A stretch of DNA of 64,000 nt, from positions 30,493-94,492 of the forward strand of contig NZ_JAPIVT010000022.1 of the NCBI RefSeq assembly GCF_026239735.1, read 5' to 3'. Every line of letters begins with the position of its first letter. Position 1 is the stretch's first letter. Source of the stretch: Pedobacter sp. MC2016-05 (lineage in GTDB: Bacteria; Bacteroidota; Bacteroidia; Sphingobacteriales; Sphingobacteriaceae). The notes below the pieces were generated by a model that saw only the letters and a list, made by a program, of their open reading frames with translations, searched no databases and was not told the origin of the DNA. A program made the position numbers and the translations under genes. Shown here piece after piece: positions 17,560-27,494 of the stretch.

Positions 17560-20466
17560 ATGCAGATAAAAATATTGTCGTTTGCAAAATGTGTAGCACT
17601 GGCTATATGTTTTATAGCAGTTTTTTCTAGGAGTAGCTTCAGTCAAACCATTTCTGTTGCAGGGAAGTGGAGGTTTAAGATTGATGCTGGTGACGAAGGT
17701 GTCAAGGCGAAATGGTACAATACCAAATTGCCTGAAACCATCAACTTACCAGGTTCTATGGCAGAAAATTTAAAAGGCGACGACATTACGCTTAAAACAA
17801 AATGGACGGGGAGTATTTACGATAGTTCTTATTTTTATCACCCCCGTTTGGAAAAATATCGTAAACCTGGAAACCTTAAAATTCCTTTCTGGTTAACCCC
17901 TGCAAAACATTATACAGGTGCCGCATGGTATCAGAAAGATGTTGAAATTCCGGCAAACTGGAAAGGGCAGCGGGTGGTTTTATCTCTGGAATATCCCCAC
18001 TCAGAAACACATGTTTGGATTGATGATATGGAAATTGGCACGCAATACACCTTTGTGGTGGCACAAAATTTTGAGTTGCCAGCAAATTTAAAACCAGGAA
18101 AACACACCATTACACTGTTGATTGACAATCGGATTAAAGCCATCAATGTCGGTCAGGATTCTCACAGTTTAACCGACCATACACAGGGAAACTGGAATGG
18201 TGTAGTGGGCACGATGTTTTTGCGGGCAGGTTCTCCTGTATATTTTGAAGATGTTCAGATTTATCCAGACTTAAAGAAAAAATCAGCAAAAGTAAAAATT
18301 GAACTAAAGGCAGGGTCCAACATCTCTTCCAACGGGAAGATTACCTTATCTGCAAAAAGTTTTAATACCAAAAATATTATCAGTGTAAAGCCGGTAACGG
18401 CTCCTTACCAGATTAAAAATGGAGTTGGTACTTTAGAAATCGAATTGCCAATGGGCGATAATATTGCCACTTGGGATGAATTTGATCCCGCCTTATATCG
18501 ATTAACAGCTTCTCTAATTGCCAATGATGGTAAAAAAGACACTAAAAATGTTCAGTTTGGCATGCGTGAGTTTAAGGCTGTCGGCAGAAGTTTTGAAATT
18601 AATGGCCGCCCGGTATTTTTACGCGGAACAGCTAACAATTGTGAATTTCCATTAACTGGTTATCCATCTATGGATGTTGCTGCGTGGGAGCGAATTTTCA
18701 AAATATCAAAAGCACATGGATTAAACCACATGCGTTTTCACTCCTGGTGCCCGCCTGAAGCGGCTTTTATTGCTGCAGATTTAGCTGGATTTTATTTACA
18801 ACCTGAAGGGCCAAGTTGGGCCAACCATGGTACATCAATAGGAGAAGGGAAACCAATTGACCAATTCATTTACGATGAAACGAATCGGATGGCGAAAAAC
18901 TACGGCAACTACGCTTCGTTTTGTATGATGGCCTATGGCAATGAACCTCGAGGCAGACAGGTAGAATATCTAACAAAATTTAATAATTATTGGAAAGCAA
19001 AAGATTCGAGAAGATTATACACAGGAGCATCAGTAGGGGGCAGTTGGCCGGTAATTCCAAATAATGAGTACATGGTTCGTGCTGGTGCCCGCGGATTAGA
19101 TTGGGGTAAAAAACCGGAGAGCATCTCTACCTATGCCAAGCAAATTGAACAATTCACTGTTCCTTTTGTAGCCCACGAAATGGGGCAATATTGTGCATTT
19201 CCAAATTTTGAGGAGATGAAAAAATATACCGGTGTTTACAAGCCGAAAAACTTCGAGATGTTTCAAGAAGATTTAGCCGATCATGATATGGCCGATCAGG
19301 CAAAAGATTTTTTAATGGCTTCGGGAAAATTACAAGCTCTTTGTTATAAAAATGAAATCGAGAAAGCTTTAAGAACACCAAATTACAATGGTTATCAATT
19401 ACTTTCTTTAAATGATTATCCTGGCCAGGGAACAGCTTTGGTTGGTGTTTTGGATGCCTTTTGGGATGAAAAAGGATACATCACCGCTAAAGAATTTAGG
19501 CGTTTTTCGAACAGCACCGTTCCATTGCTTAACGTTCCCAAATTTGTTTACACCAACAACGAAACTCTAACTGCAGCTGTTCAAGTTGCGCACTTTGGCA
19601 AAGCGCCGTTAAAAGATGCGAAAGTTTTATGGACAATAAAAGAAGCTTCGGGAGCAACATTGGCTCAGGGCGCTTTTAGCCCACAAACATTACCTGTTGC
19701 AAATGGAACTGTAATTGGAGATATCAAATTCGATTTGAATACTATTCAAAAAGCCACCAGGTTAAATGTAGAGGTAAGCATTGAAGGTACCGAATTTGCC
19801 AACGATTGGAGTTTTTGGGTTTATCCGGCAGAACTTCCAAAATTTAAAACCAGTTTTTATTATACTGGCAAATTGGATGATCAGGCAAAAAAAGTATTGG
19901 ATGAAGGCGGAAATGTGTTCTTAAACGCAGCAGGCAAAGTAATTAAGGGCAAGGAGGTAGTTCAAACATTTTTGCCTGTTTTCTGGAATACATCTTGGTT
20001 TAAAATGCGTCCGCCGCATACATTAGGGATTCTTTGCGATCCGGCAAATCCGGCCTTCGAAAACTTCCCAACTGAAAGCCACAGCAATATGCAATGGTGG
20101 GAAATTGTAAATAAAGCGCAGGTAATGAATTTGGAAGATTTTCCTAAAGGATTTAAGCCGATCGTTCAACCCATCGATACCTGGTTTTTAAATCGTAAAC
20201 TGGCTTTAGTTTTAGAGGCAAAAGTGGGTAAAGGCAAATTGATTATCTCCAGTGCTAATCTAAGTCCCGATTTAAAAGATTCGCCAGCGGCACAACAACT
20301 TTATTTTAGCTTGCAACGATACATGATGTCTGACAACTTTAAACCGAAGTATGAGGTCGCCTATAATACCGTAAAAGATATTTTCGAAAGTCCATCTAAA
20401 ATTCAGTTCGATACTTTTACAAAAGATAGTCCCGATGAGTTAAAGCCTAAACCAAATTCAAATTAG
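17560..20466 (+). CDS. GH2 family glycosidase (beta-galactosidase/beta-glucuronidase-like) with added C-terminal domain
   Basis: 968 residues, signal peptide ending SFSQ near residue 29. The N-terminal jelly-roll (GKWRFKID...) and immunoglobulin-like domains lead to a TIM barrel. It carries the GH2 acid/base Glu462 in AYGNEPRG and probable nucleophile Glu540 in AHEMGQY. The last about 200 residues form an alpha/beta domain like the glutamine-amidotransferase-like domain of some beta-galactosidases; this is an unusual extension for GH2. The substrate is not determined by the sequence; in rhamnogalacturonan loci GH2 enzymes remove beta-galactose or beta-uronic acids. First gene of a five-gene operon. 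Confidence 0.8.
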   Translation: MQIKILSFAKCVALAICFIAVFSRSSFSQTISVAGKWRFKIDAGDEGVKAKWYNTKLPETINLPGSMAENLKGDDITLKTKWTGSIYDSSYFYHPRLEKYRKPGNLKIPFWLTPAKHYTGAAWYQKDVEIPANWKGQRVVLSLEYPHSETHVWIDDMEIGTQYTFVVAQNFELPANLKPGKHTITLLIDNRIKAINVGQDSHSLTDHTQGNWNGVVGTMFLRAGSPVYFEDVQIYPDLKKKSAKVKIELKAGSNISSNGKITLSAKSFNTKNIISVKPVTAPYQIKNGVGTLEIELPMGDNIATWDEFDPALYRLTASLIANDGKKDTKNVQFGMREFKAVGRSFEINGRPVFLRGTANNCEFPLTGYPSMDVAAWERIFKISKAHGLNHMRFHSWCPPEAAFIAADLAGFYLQPEGPSWANHGTSIGEGKPIDQFIYDETNRMAKNYGNYASFCMMAYGNEPRGRQVEYLTKFNNYWKAKDSRRLYTGASVGGSWPVIPNNEYMVRAGARGLDWGKKPESISTYAKQIEQFTVPFVAHEMGQYCAFPNFEEMKKYTGVYKPKNFEMFQEDLADHDMADQAKDFLMASGKLQALCYKNEIEKALRTPNYNGYQLLSLNDYPGQGTALVGVLDAFWDEKGYITAKEFRRFSNSTVPLLNVPKFVYTNNETLTAAVQVAHFGKAPLKDAKVLWTIKEASGATLAQGAFSPQTLPVANGTVIGDIKFDLNTIQKATRLNVEVSIEGTEFANDWSFWVYPAELPKFKTSFYYTGKLDDQAKKVLDEGGNVFLNAAGKVIKGKEVVQTFLPVFWNTSWFKMRPPHTLGILCDPANPAFENFPTESHSNMQWWEIVNKAQVMNLEDFPKGFKPIVQPIDTWFLNRKLALVLEAKVGKGKLIISSANLSPDLKDSPAAQQLYFSLQRYMMSDNFKPKYEVAYNTVKDIFESPSKIQFDTFTKDSPDELKPKPNSN

Positions 20467-20566
20467 AAAACAATTGTCGTAGAGGCGAGCGAGGCGATCT
20501 GAAAGCACAAGCGTTGCAAAAGATTGTTTCTGCTTTAAACCTTATGATAACCATAAATTAATAATA

Positions 20567-21694
20567 ATGAAGAAATTCACATTCCTTTTCTCCCTCATCA
20601 TTGGCTTGTCAGCGCAGCTACTTTTTGCGCAGAAAATTCCAAATAAAAAAGCGGTTTTAAGCGCCATGCAATTAACCAATACCTATTTCATGAACAAATG
20701 GCCCGATGCTGGCAAGTCCATCATCACCAATAAAGAAAGGCCAAGTAACCTTTGGACCCGGGCAGTTTATTATGAAGGATTAATGGCTTTGTATGAAGTT
20801 AATCGTGAACAGAAATATTATGACTACGCCGTTCAATGGGGCGAAAAGAACCATTGGGGATTAAGAGATGGTGTGAAAACACGAGATGCAGACAATCATG
20901 CTTGTGGCCAGACCTACATTGATCTTTATAATATCGATAAAAAACCAGAGCGTATCAAAGATATTAAAGCCTCAATTGATATGATGGTTAAATCTGGTAA
21001 GGTAGACGATTGGACCTGGATTGATGCTTTGCAAATGGGAATGCCTGTTTTTGCGAAGTTGGGTAACTTATACAACGATAACAGCTATTATGATTACATG
21101 TATAAAATGTATTTACACAGCAAAAATGTGCAGGGTGGCGGTTTATACAATGCAAAGGATGGCCTTTGGTGGCGAGATAAGGATTTCGTTCCGCCTTATA
21201 AAGAGCCAAATGGCGAAGATTGTTATTGGTCGCGAGGAAATGGATGGGTAGTTGCAGCACTGGTTAGGGTATTGGATATTATGCCAAAAAATGCCGCTGG
21301 TTATGATGAATATTTGAAAACCTACCATGAAATGATCAAAGCTTTGGTTCCATTACAACGCACAGACGGATTTTGGAATGTAAGTTTACATGATCCGAAT
21401 CACTTTGGAGGTAAAGAAACTTCAGGAACCGCCTTATTTGTTTACGGAATGGCCTGGGGCGTTAACAAAGGTATCTTAGATAAGAAAACTTATTTGCCAA
21501 TTATCAATAAAGCATGGAATGGTATGGCAAAATACGCTGTTCAAAAAAATGGCTTCCTTGGGTATACGCAGGGTACAGGTAAAGAGCCGAAAGATGGACA
21601 ACCGGTAACCTATACCAGCAAGCCAGATTTTGAGGATTATGGATTGGGCTGCTTTTTATTGGCCGGTACCGAGATTTATAAATTGAAGAAATAG
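20567..21694 (+). CDS. GH105 unsaturated rhamnogalacturonyl hydrolase
   Basis: 375 residues with a signal peptide ending LFAQ (residue 22), so it is exported. The (alpha/alpha)6 barrel shows family hallmarks: LWTRAVYYEGLMAL near the start, RDADNHACGQTY, and DDWTWIDALQMGMP with Asp153 in the place of the catalytic Asp143 of B. subtilis YteR. Later WSRGNGW and the HFGGKETSGTALF segment follow. It hydrolyses the unsaturated galacturonyl group that PL11 leaves at the non-reducing end of rhamnogalacturonan oligosaccharides. It lies 100 bases after GH2 and 21 before GH31. Confidence 0.92.
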   Translation: MKKFTFLFSLIIGLSAQLLFAQKIPNKKAVLSAMQLTNTYFMNKWPDAGKSIITNKERPSNLWTRAVYYEGLMALYEVNREQKYYDYAVQWGEKNHWGLRDGVKTRDADNHACGQTYIDLYNIDKKPERIKDIKASIDMMVKSGKVDDWTWIDALQMGMPVFAKLGNLYNDNSYYDYMYKMYLHSKNVQGGGLYNAKDGLWWRDKDFVPPYKEPNGEDCYWSRGNGWVVAALVRVLDIMPKNAAGYDEYLKTYHEMIKALVPLQRTDGFWNVSLHDPNHFGGKETSGTALFVYGMAWGVNKGILDKKTYLPIINKAWNGMAKYAVQKNGFLGYTQGTGKEPKDGQPVTYTSKPDFEDYGLGCFLLAGTEIYKLKK

Positions 21695-21715
21695 CAATAC
21701 TCCATCACAAATACT

Positions 21716-24163
21716 ATGTTGAAAAAATATCTGGCTTTTGCTCTTCTTTTGTTCTCGTTTACAGCTTCCTCTCAAACCATTGGAAACTATAAATCAGGTT
21801 TTAAAAAAGACGGCAACACAATTTCATTTCTAACTACAAACGGCGAGGTTAAGCTTGATTTTTGTACCCCGGAAATGTTCCGAATCAGATCAAGCTGGAA
21901 CGGAAAATACGAGGTAAATGAAAATTTGATGGTCATTAAATATAGCTGGCCGAATGTTACTGCTAAAGTGGAGGAAAAGAAAGATCAGTTTACAATCTCG
22001 ACAGCCAAAGTTTTAATTAAAATTTATAAAACTCCATTTAAAATCGATGTTTTTGATTTAAAAGGAAAACTTTTGAGCGCTGAAAATAATGGGGCAATTG
22101 CTAAAGCTGCTACAAAAGTTGGCGTAACTAAAAAGCTTCAGGCCGATGAGCATTTTTTCGGCTTTGGTGAAAGGATGGATTTTATGGACCGTCGGTTTAA
22201 AAAAGTTACTTTAAATGTTGGTCGTGGTAAAGGTTTGCCCCATGCCATTGGCGCCTATAATATTTTGGAGGCAAATTACTGTCCGGTGCCGTTTTTCATG
22301 AGCACAAAAGGTTATGGCATTTTCTTCCACAATTCTTTTGCCACAGAGTGGGATATGGGCGCATCAAACAAAGATCAGTACAGTTTTAAGGCTGCTGATG
22401 GAGAACTGGATTACTATTTTATTTACGGACCAACATTTCCTGAAATATTAAATTCTTATACTTCCATTACTGGTAAATCGCCTATGTTACCACAATTTGC
22501 CCTTGGTTTACATGCAGGAACATATAGCGGAGGAACCTGGGGACATGAGGATAAAACTTCAGACCAATACGTTGTTGAATTGGCGAGAAAATATAGAGAG
22601 CTGGGCATTCCGGTTGATTTGCTTTGGCTAGATTCTACCTGGAGGTTGTTTGGCGAAAAGGGAGGGAAAGGTGCAACCTCTTTCGAATGGCGGGAAACCT
22701 TCAAAAATCCAAAGGGAATGTTTGACAGTATTTATGCCATGAACTACAAAATGGTAGGATTACATCTTCGTCCGCGGTTTGATAATGCGAAGAAATTAAA
22801 TCTATTAGATCAAGCACAGGAGAAAGGCTTTACCTATCCAGAAAATGGAAAACCAGGAGAATTCGTTAACTTTTTCGATGAAAAGTCAACCCAATGGTGG
22901 TGGGATAACGGGGTGATGCGGGTAGCGAAATTAGGTGCGAAATTTCTTAAAACCGATGAAGGAAGTGCTTTTGGTGCACTGGCAAATGAGAGTGAAAAAG
23001 TTGGGCCAACAGGTAAAGAAGCAGAACGATTACATAATTTATTTCCCGTGGCCTATGCCAAAGCACCTTTTCTGGAATTTGAAAAGCTAAATGGTTTTCG
23101 TGGATTGAATCAAACTCGTGAGGGTTATTCAGGTATCCAACGTTATCCTTATATTTTTGCCGGCGATTGGCCTAGTGAATGGCAGTATTTTGCACCCGTA
23201 ATAAAGGCAGGTTTAAATGTTGGCCTTTCAGGTGTGGGTTCATGGGCACATTGTATGGGCGGTTTCGAACATCAGGCCGATCCTGAACTATACATCCGTT
23301 GGGTTCAGTTTGGGATATTTAGTCCTATTGCACTTGTTTTTGGGATGGACCATCCCGGCTATAAAGAGCCTTGGAATTATGGTGAGCAGGCTTTGCAGAA
23401 TTTTAAAAAATATGATCTGCTACGCTACCGTTTGTTTCCATATTTATACAGCAGCATGCATCAACAATATGCAACAGGCTTGCCAATGATGCGGGCTTTG
23501 GTTTTGAACCATCAGGATGATGAAAATGTTTACGAAATTGGCGATCAATATATGTTTGGCGACAACTTTATGGTTGCCCCGGTAACTACTAAAGGTGCGA
23601 TTACGCGGTCTATTTACTTACCAGAAGGCACCTGGTTTAATTATTACAGCGGAGAAAAGTTTGCCGGCAAAAGTTACCATCATGTAGTGGCTCCATTAGA
23701 TACAATCCCACTTTTTGTAAAGGCTGGAAGCATTATTCCCATGCAACCAGAAATGACTTACGCTGGAGAAAAACCTGTTGATGTAATCACATTGGATGTT
23801 TTTCCTTACGCAGATTCAAAATATGATCTTTACGAAGATGATAACCTCACTTCAAAGTATAAAACAGGAAACTTCTCGATTACTAAAATTACCTCGTCGT
23901 TAAAAGATAGCCAATTGACATTAAACATTGCAAAACCTTCTGGGGCATTTAAGCCCAGTAATCACCGCTATTTAGCAAAGATTCGTTGGAATGGTAGAAC
24001 AACTCCAAAATCAATTTCCGAAAATGGGAATATGGTGGAAAACCTGAAATCTGTCGATTCGTTGGATAAAGCTGCTGGTTGGTACTATGATGCTAAAGTA
24101 AATGTGATTTGGATAAAATCGGCTGGCAATAATGACAGGGATATTAGTTTGAAAGTAAATTAA
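21716..24163 (+). CDS. GH31 alpha-glycosidase
   Basis: 815 residues, signal peptide ending ASSQ near residue 19. The N-terminal beta-domain is followed by a TIM barrel with LLWLDSTWR, nucleophile Asp414 in KTDEGSAFG and acid/base Asp484 in FAGDWPSEW, then the usual proximal and distal beta-domains (LPEGTWFNYYSGE). GH31 includes alpha-glucosidases, alpha-xylosidases and alpha-galactosidases. The nucleophile context TDEGSAFG differs from the KTDFGE of typical alpha-glucosidases and alpha-xylosidases, so the substrate is open. Placement between GH105 and rhamnose genes suggests a rhamnogalacturonan side chain. Confidence 0.87.
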   Translation: MLKKYLAFALLLFSFTASSQTIGNYKSGFKKDGNTISFLTTNGEVKLDFCTPEMFRIRSSWNGKYEVNENLMVIKYSWPNVTAKVEEKKDQFTISTAKVLIKIYKTPFKIDVFDLKGKLLSAENNGAIAKAATKVGVTKKLQADEHFFGFGERMDFMDRRFKKVTLNVGRGKGLPHAIGAYNILEANYCPVPFFMSTKGYGIFFHNSFATEWDMGASNKDQYSFKAADGELDYYFIYGPTFPEILNSYTSITGKSPMLPQFALGLHAGTYSGGTWGHEDKTSDQYVVELARKYRELGIPVDLLWLDSTWRLFGEKGGKGATSFEWRETFKNPKGMFDSIYAMNYKMVGLHLRPRFDNAKKLNLLDQAQEKGFTYPENGKPGEFVNFFDEKSTQWWWDNGVMRVAKLGAKFLKTDEGSAFGALANESEKVGPTGKEAERLHNLFPVAYAKAPFLEFEKLNGFRGLNQTREGYSGIQRYPYIFAGDWPSEWQYFAPVIKAGLNVGLSGVGSWAHCMGGFEHQADPELYIRWVQFGIFSPIALVFGMDHPGYKEPWNYGEQALQNFKKYDLLRYRLFPYLYSSMHQQYATGLPMMRALVLNHQDDENVYEIGDQYMFGDNFMVAPVTTKGAITRSIYLPEGTWFNYYSGEKFAGKSYHHVVAPLDTIPLFVKAGSIIPMQPEMTYAGEKPVDVITLDVFPYADSKYDLYEDDNLTSKYKTGNFSITKITSSLKDSQLTLNIAKPSGAFKPSNHRYLAKIRWNGRTTPKSISENGNMVENLKSVDSLDKAAGWYYDAKVNVIWIKSAGNNDRDISLKVN

Positions 24164-24216
24164 CGTGGGGATGAAAGGTAAGGATGCTTCGTATCTACCA
24201 TTGATGTTTTTATTTT

Positions 24217-24309
24217 CGTCATTGCGAAATTGATTTTTCATCGATTGAAGCAATCTCATTCGTAAAAGAGAAGATTGCCGCGGTCGTGAAATACTCCCTC
24301 GCAATGACG
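24217..24309. repeat. REP-like imperfect palindrome
   Basis: CGTCATTGCGA at 24217-24227 is repeated inverted as TCGCAATGACG at 24299-24309. Inside lie AAGCAATCT and its partial inverse AGATTGCC. It fills the 245-base gap between GH31 and rhaM. The form fits the dispersed REP-type palindromes found between genes in Bacteroidota; that it is dispersed here is an inference, since the window has only one full copy. Confidence 0.6.
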
Positions 24310-24408
24310 ACCGTCCTAAAACGCCGCTCATATTGTTTTTTGAAATAAATTAACCCTCAGCATGATAGCGAGGGGTTTTGTCATCCTAAAACATAGTAAT
24401 AGAAAAAG

Positions 24409-24717
24409 ATGAAAATTGCATTTAAAATGAAACTTAAGCCTGGTTTTAAGGCTGAATATAAAGCTCGTCACGATGCAATTTGGCCAGAGTTGGCTGTATT
24501 GCTTAGAGAAAATGGCATCAGTGATTATTCCATTTTTTTAGATGAAGAAACCGATACCTTATTTGCCGTACAACAGCAAAATGGAAATTCATCACAAGAT
24601 TTGGGCAGTACAGCAATCGTTCAGAAATGGTGGGCATACATGGCCGATATCATGGAAACTAATGCCGACCAATCTCCCGTATCAATTCCATTAGAACAGG
24701 TATTCCATTTAGATTAA
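24409..24717 (+). CDS. rhaM: L-rhamnose mutarotase
   Basis: 102 residues without a signal peptide, so it is cytoplasmic. The ferredoxin-like fold of the RhaM/RhaU family is recognisable from MKLKPGFKAEYKARHDAIWP, which includes the active-site His21 (His22 in E. coli RhaM), and QKWWAYMADIME near the middle. It interconverts the alpha and beta anomers of L-rhamnose, which speeds use of the rhamnose set free by the GH106 enzyme 6 bases downstream. It is the only cytoplasmic sugar-metabolism enzyme in the locus; kinase, isomerase and aldolase genes are not in the window. Confidence 0.92.
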   Translation: MKIAFKMKLKPGFKAEYKARHDAIWPELAVLLRENGISDYSIFLDEETDTLFAVQQQNGNSSQDLGSTAIVQKWWAYMADIMETNADQSPVSIPLEQVFHLD

Positions 24718-24722
24718 AAACC

Positions 24723-27494
24723 ATGCAAACTAAACGATTCGTCTCGCTGCTTTTTACCAGCATTTTATTTTACCATATAGCTAATGCTCAGTCTGCATCT
24801 AAAAAGGCAGTAACCTGGCCTAAAATAGAGAGTCAAATGAAACCCTGGACCAGATGGTGGTGGATGGGAAATGCTGTAGATGAAAAGAACCTGAAAATCG
24901 TTTTGCAAAAATATGCCGCTGCAGGTTTGGGTGGAGTAGAGATTACGCCGATTTATGGTGCCATGGGTTATGAAAAGCAATATTTGTCGTTCCTTTCGCC
25001 CCAATGGATAAACGCTTTAAAATATACCGTTAAGGAAGCTAATTCCCTTGGAATGGGCGTAGATATGAATACTGGAACAGGTTGGCCTTTTGGTGGCCCG
25101 CAGGTAAAGCCAGAAAATGCCGCATCAAAATTAATTGTTCAAGAATATAAACTAACTGCTGGCGAAAAGCTGAATGAGGTAATAAAAGTTAAGGAAACTA
25201 AACAGGATTTCGCAAAGTTGCAGGCGGTTACTGCTTACGGGCCAAATGGTGAAACAGCAGATTTATTTGCTGCTGTTAATCAAGATGGTACTTTAAGCTG
25301 GTCGCCAAAATCGGGCGTTTGGCAAATTTACGCAGCTTTCGCTGGTAAAACCCGCCAAATGGTAAAACGTGCTGCTCCTGGCGGTGAGGGGTTTACACTA
25401 GATCACCTCGATAAACCCTCAGTAGATGTTTACTTAAAACACTTTACAGATTCATTTCGCAATAAGCCACAGGGCGTAAGGTCGTTTTTTAACGATAGTT
25501 ATGAAGTGTATGGCGCCACCTGGACGCCAACTTTTTTTACCCAATTTAAAAAGAACAGGGGTTATGATTTAGCCATGCACCTAAAAGATTTGGTAAGCAA
25601 AGATTCAACAAATGAAAATATTGCTCGTTTAAAGTCCGACTATCGTGAAACGATGGATGAATTGCTGCTAGAAAATTTCACAAAAAATTGGACCAACTGG
25701 GCGCATGCGTTAAAATCATTAACCAAGAACCAATCTCATGGTTCACCTGGCAATTTACTTGATCTGTATGGCGCTGTTGATATACCGGAAACCGAAACTT
25801 TTGGCTCTAGTGCCTTCGATATTCCTGGTTTGAGAAGAGATTCTGCTGATATTAGAAATGTAGACCCTGATCCGATGATGAGTAAATTTGCATCTTCAGC
25901 AGCGCACACCGGTGGGAAAAAACTAGTATCGTCTGAAACTTTCACCTGGCTTACCGAACATTTTAAAACCTCCTATTCGCAATGTAAGCCTGAAGCCGAA
26001 CAACTGTTCTTATCTGGAGTGAATCATATTTTTTATCACGGTACCACAAATTCTCCTGAAAATGTGCCTTGGCCGGGTTGGCTGTTTTACGCCTCTGTTG
26101 AAATGAATCCAAATAACAGTTTATGGCCACATGCCCAAGGATTAAATAATTACTTAGCTCGTTGTCAATCTATTTTACAATCGGGTACATCTGATAATGA
26201 ACTGCTGATTTACTGGCCTGTTTACGATGTTTGGAACAAAGCGAAGGGACTAGATATGGCTTTAAAGGTTCATGATGTTGATGAATGGCTACATCCAACT
26301 GCTTTTTATAAATTGGCTAAAAATCTTTCAAAATCCGGTTATTCGTTCGATTTCGCCTCAGATAGAATATTGGCCAAAACTAAAGCAGAAAATGGAGTGC
26401 TTCGTACCGCAGAAAATGCTTCGCCATTTAAGGTTTTGATCATCCCTTCTTGTAATTTGATGAGTCCTGAAACTTTGGATAATATCGTACAATTGGCGAA
26501 AAATGGTGCAACGGTTCTTTTTCAGGAATTGCCTAAAGATGTCCCGGGTTTAGCTAACCTTGAAAATAGAAGAACTGAGTTGAAGGCATCTTTGTCTAAA
26601 ATGGTGTTTAAGCCTTCAAAAAACGGCTCACTTACTTATACTTTAGGTGCGGGTAAAGTGCTTTTGTCAGCTGATATTTCCCAAGCGCTTTCGCATCTTG
26701 CAATCAATAGAGAAGCTTTAACCGATTCGGGTTTGCAATTCATCAGAAGAAAAGCGAATAACGATACTTATTACTATTTGGTAAACCATACGGCTAAAGA
26801 TATCGATACCCAGATTCCTATAAACGCGGATGGAAAAGCTATCATTTTGGATCCACAAAGTGGACTTATTGGCTCAGCTGCAATGAAGGGAAAAAATGTT
26901 CGTGTGCAGATTAAATCAGGAGAGGCGCTATTTCTTAATATGTCCAAAAATCAATCAGACAATATTTCCTGGAGGTATTTGAATAAAAGCGGGCTGCCAA
27001 TTGCCATTACCCAGCCATGGTCATTACACTTTACCGCAGGAGGACCAGAACTTCCCTCGGATCAAAAACTAAATCAATTGGTTTCCTGGACAAAATTGAA
27101 AGACCCTAAGCTCGATGCGTTTTCAGGGACTGGAGTTTACACCACCAAATTTAATTTGAAAGCAAAAACGGCTAAAGAGTATGTTATAAACCTTCATCAG
27201 GTTAATGAAAGTGCCCGGGTTTGGATAAACGGCCAAGAAGTGGGAATTTTATGGAGTATACCGTTCCAGGCTCGAATAGGTAAATACCTAAAGCAGGGAA
27301 GTAATACGATCAAAATCGAAGTGGTAAATTTAATGGCAAACCGAATCCGAGATATGGATATTAAAAAAATCGAATGGCGAAAATACCACGAAATCAATTT
27401 TGTAAACATAAATTATAAGGATTTTGATGCCTCTACATGGTCAGTAATGCCGTCGGGATTGATTGGCCCGGTTTTGATCACACCTTATTTTTAA
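24723..27494 (+). CDS. GH106 alpha-L-rhamnosidase
   Basis: 923 residues, signal peptide ending ANAQ (residue 23). The family start KPWTRWWWMGNAVDEKNL is followed by GLGGVEITPIYG and the conserved NTGTGWPFGGP. Further family segments are VSSETFTWLTEH and INHIFYHGT-like NHIFYHGTT. The C-terminal galactose-binding-like domain has ARVWINGQEVG. GH106 removes alpha-1,2- or alpha-1,4-linked L-rhamnose, consistent with rhamnogalacturonan I backbone breakdown after GH105 has acted. Coupled to rhaM by a 5-base gap. Confidence 0.9.
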   Translation: MQTKRFVSLLFTSILFYHIANAQSASKKAVTWPKIESQMKPWTRWWWMGNAVDEKNLKIVLQKYAAAGLGGVEITPIYGAMGYEKQYLSFLSPQWINALKYTVKEANSLGMGVDMNTGTGWPFGGPQVKPENAASKLIVQEYKLTAGEKLNEVIKVKETKQDFAKLQAVTAYGPNGETADLFAAVNQDGTLSWSPKSGVWQIYAAFAGKTRQMVKRAAPGGEGFTLDHLDKPSVDVYLKHFTDSFRNKPQGVRSFFNDSYEVYGATWTPTFFTQFKKNRGYDLAMHLKDLVSKDSTNENIARLKSDYRETMDELLLENFTKNWTNWAHALKSLTKNQSHGSPGNLLDLYGAVDIPETETFGSSAFDIPGLRRDSADIRNVDPDPMMSKFASSAAHTGGKKLVSSETFTWLTEHFKTSYSQCKPEAEQLFLSGVNHIFYHGTTNSPENVPWPGWLFYASVEMNPNNSLWPHAQGLNNYLARCQSILQSGTSDNELLIYWPVYDVWNKAKGLDMALKVHDVDEWLHPTAFYKLAKNLSKSGYSFDFASDRILAKTKAENGVLRTAENASPFKVLIIPSCNLMSPETLDNIVQLAKNGATVLFQELPKDVPGLANLENRRTELKASLSKMVFKPSKNGSLTYTLGAGKVLLSADISQALSHLAINREALTDSGLQFIRRKANNDTYYYLVNHTAKDIDTQIPINADGKAIILDPQSGLIGSAAMKGKNVRVQIKSGEALFLNMSKNQSDNISWRYLNKSGLPIAITQPWSLHFTAGGPELPSDQKLNQLVSWTKLKDPKLDAFSGTGVYTTKFNLKAKTAKEYVINLHQVNESARVWINGQEVGILWSIPFQARIGKYLKQGSNTIKIEVVNLMANRIRDMDIKKIEWRKYHEINFVNINYKDFDASTWSVMPSGLIGPVLITPYF

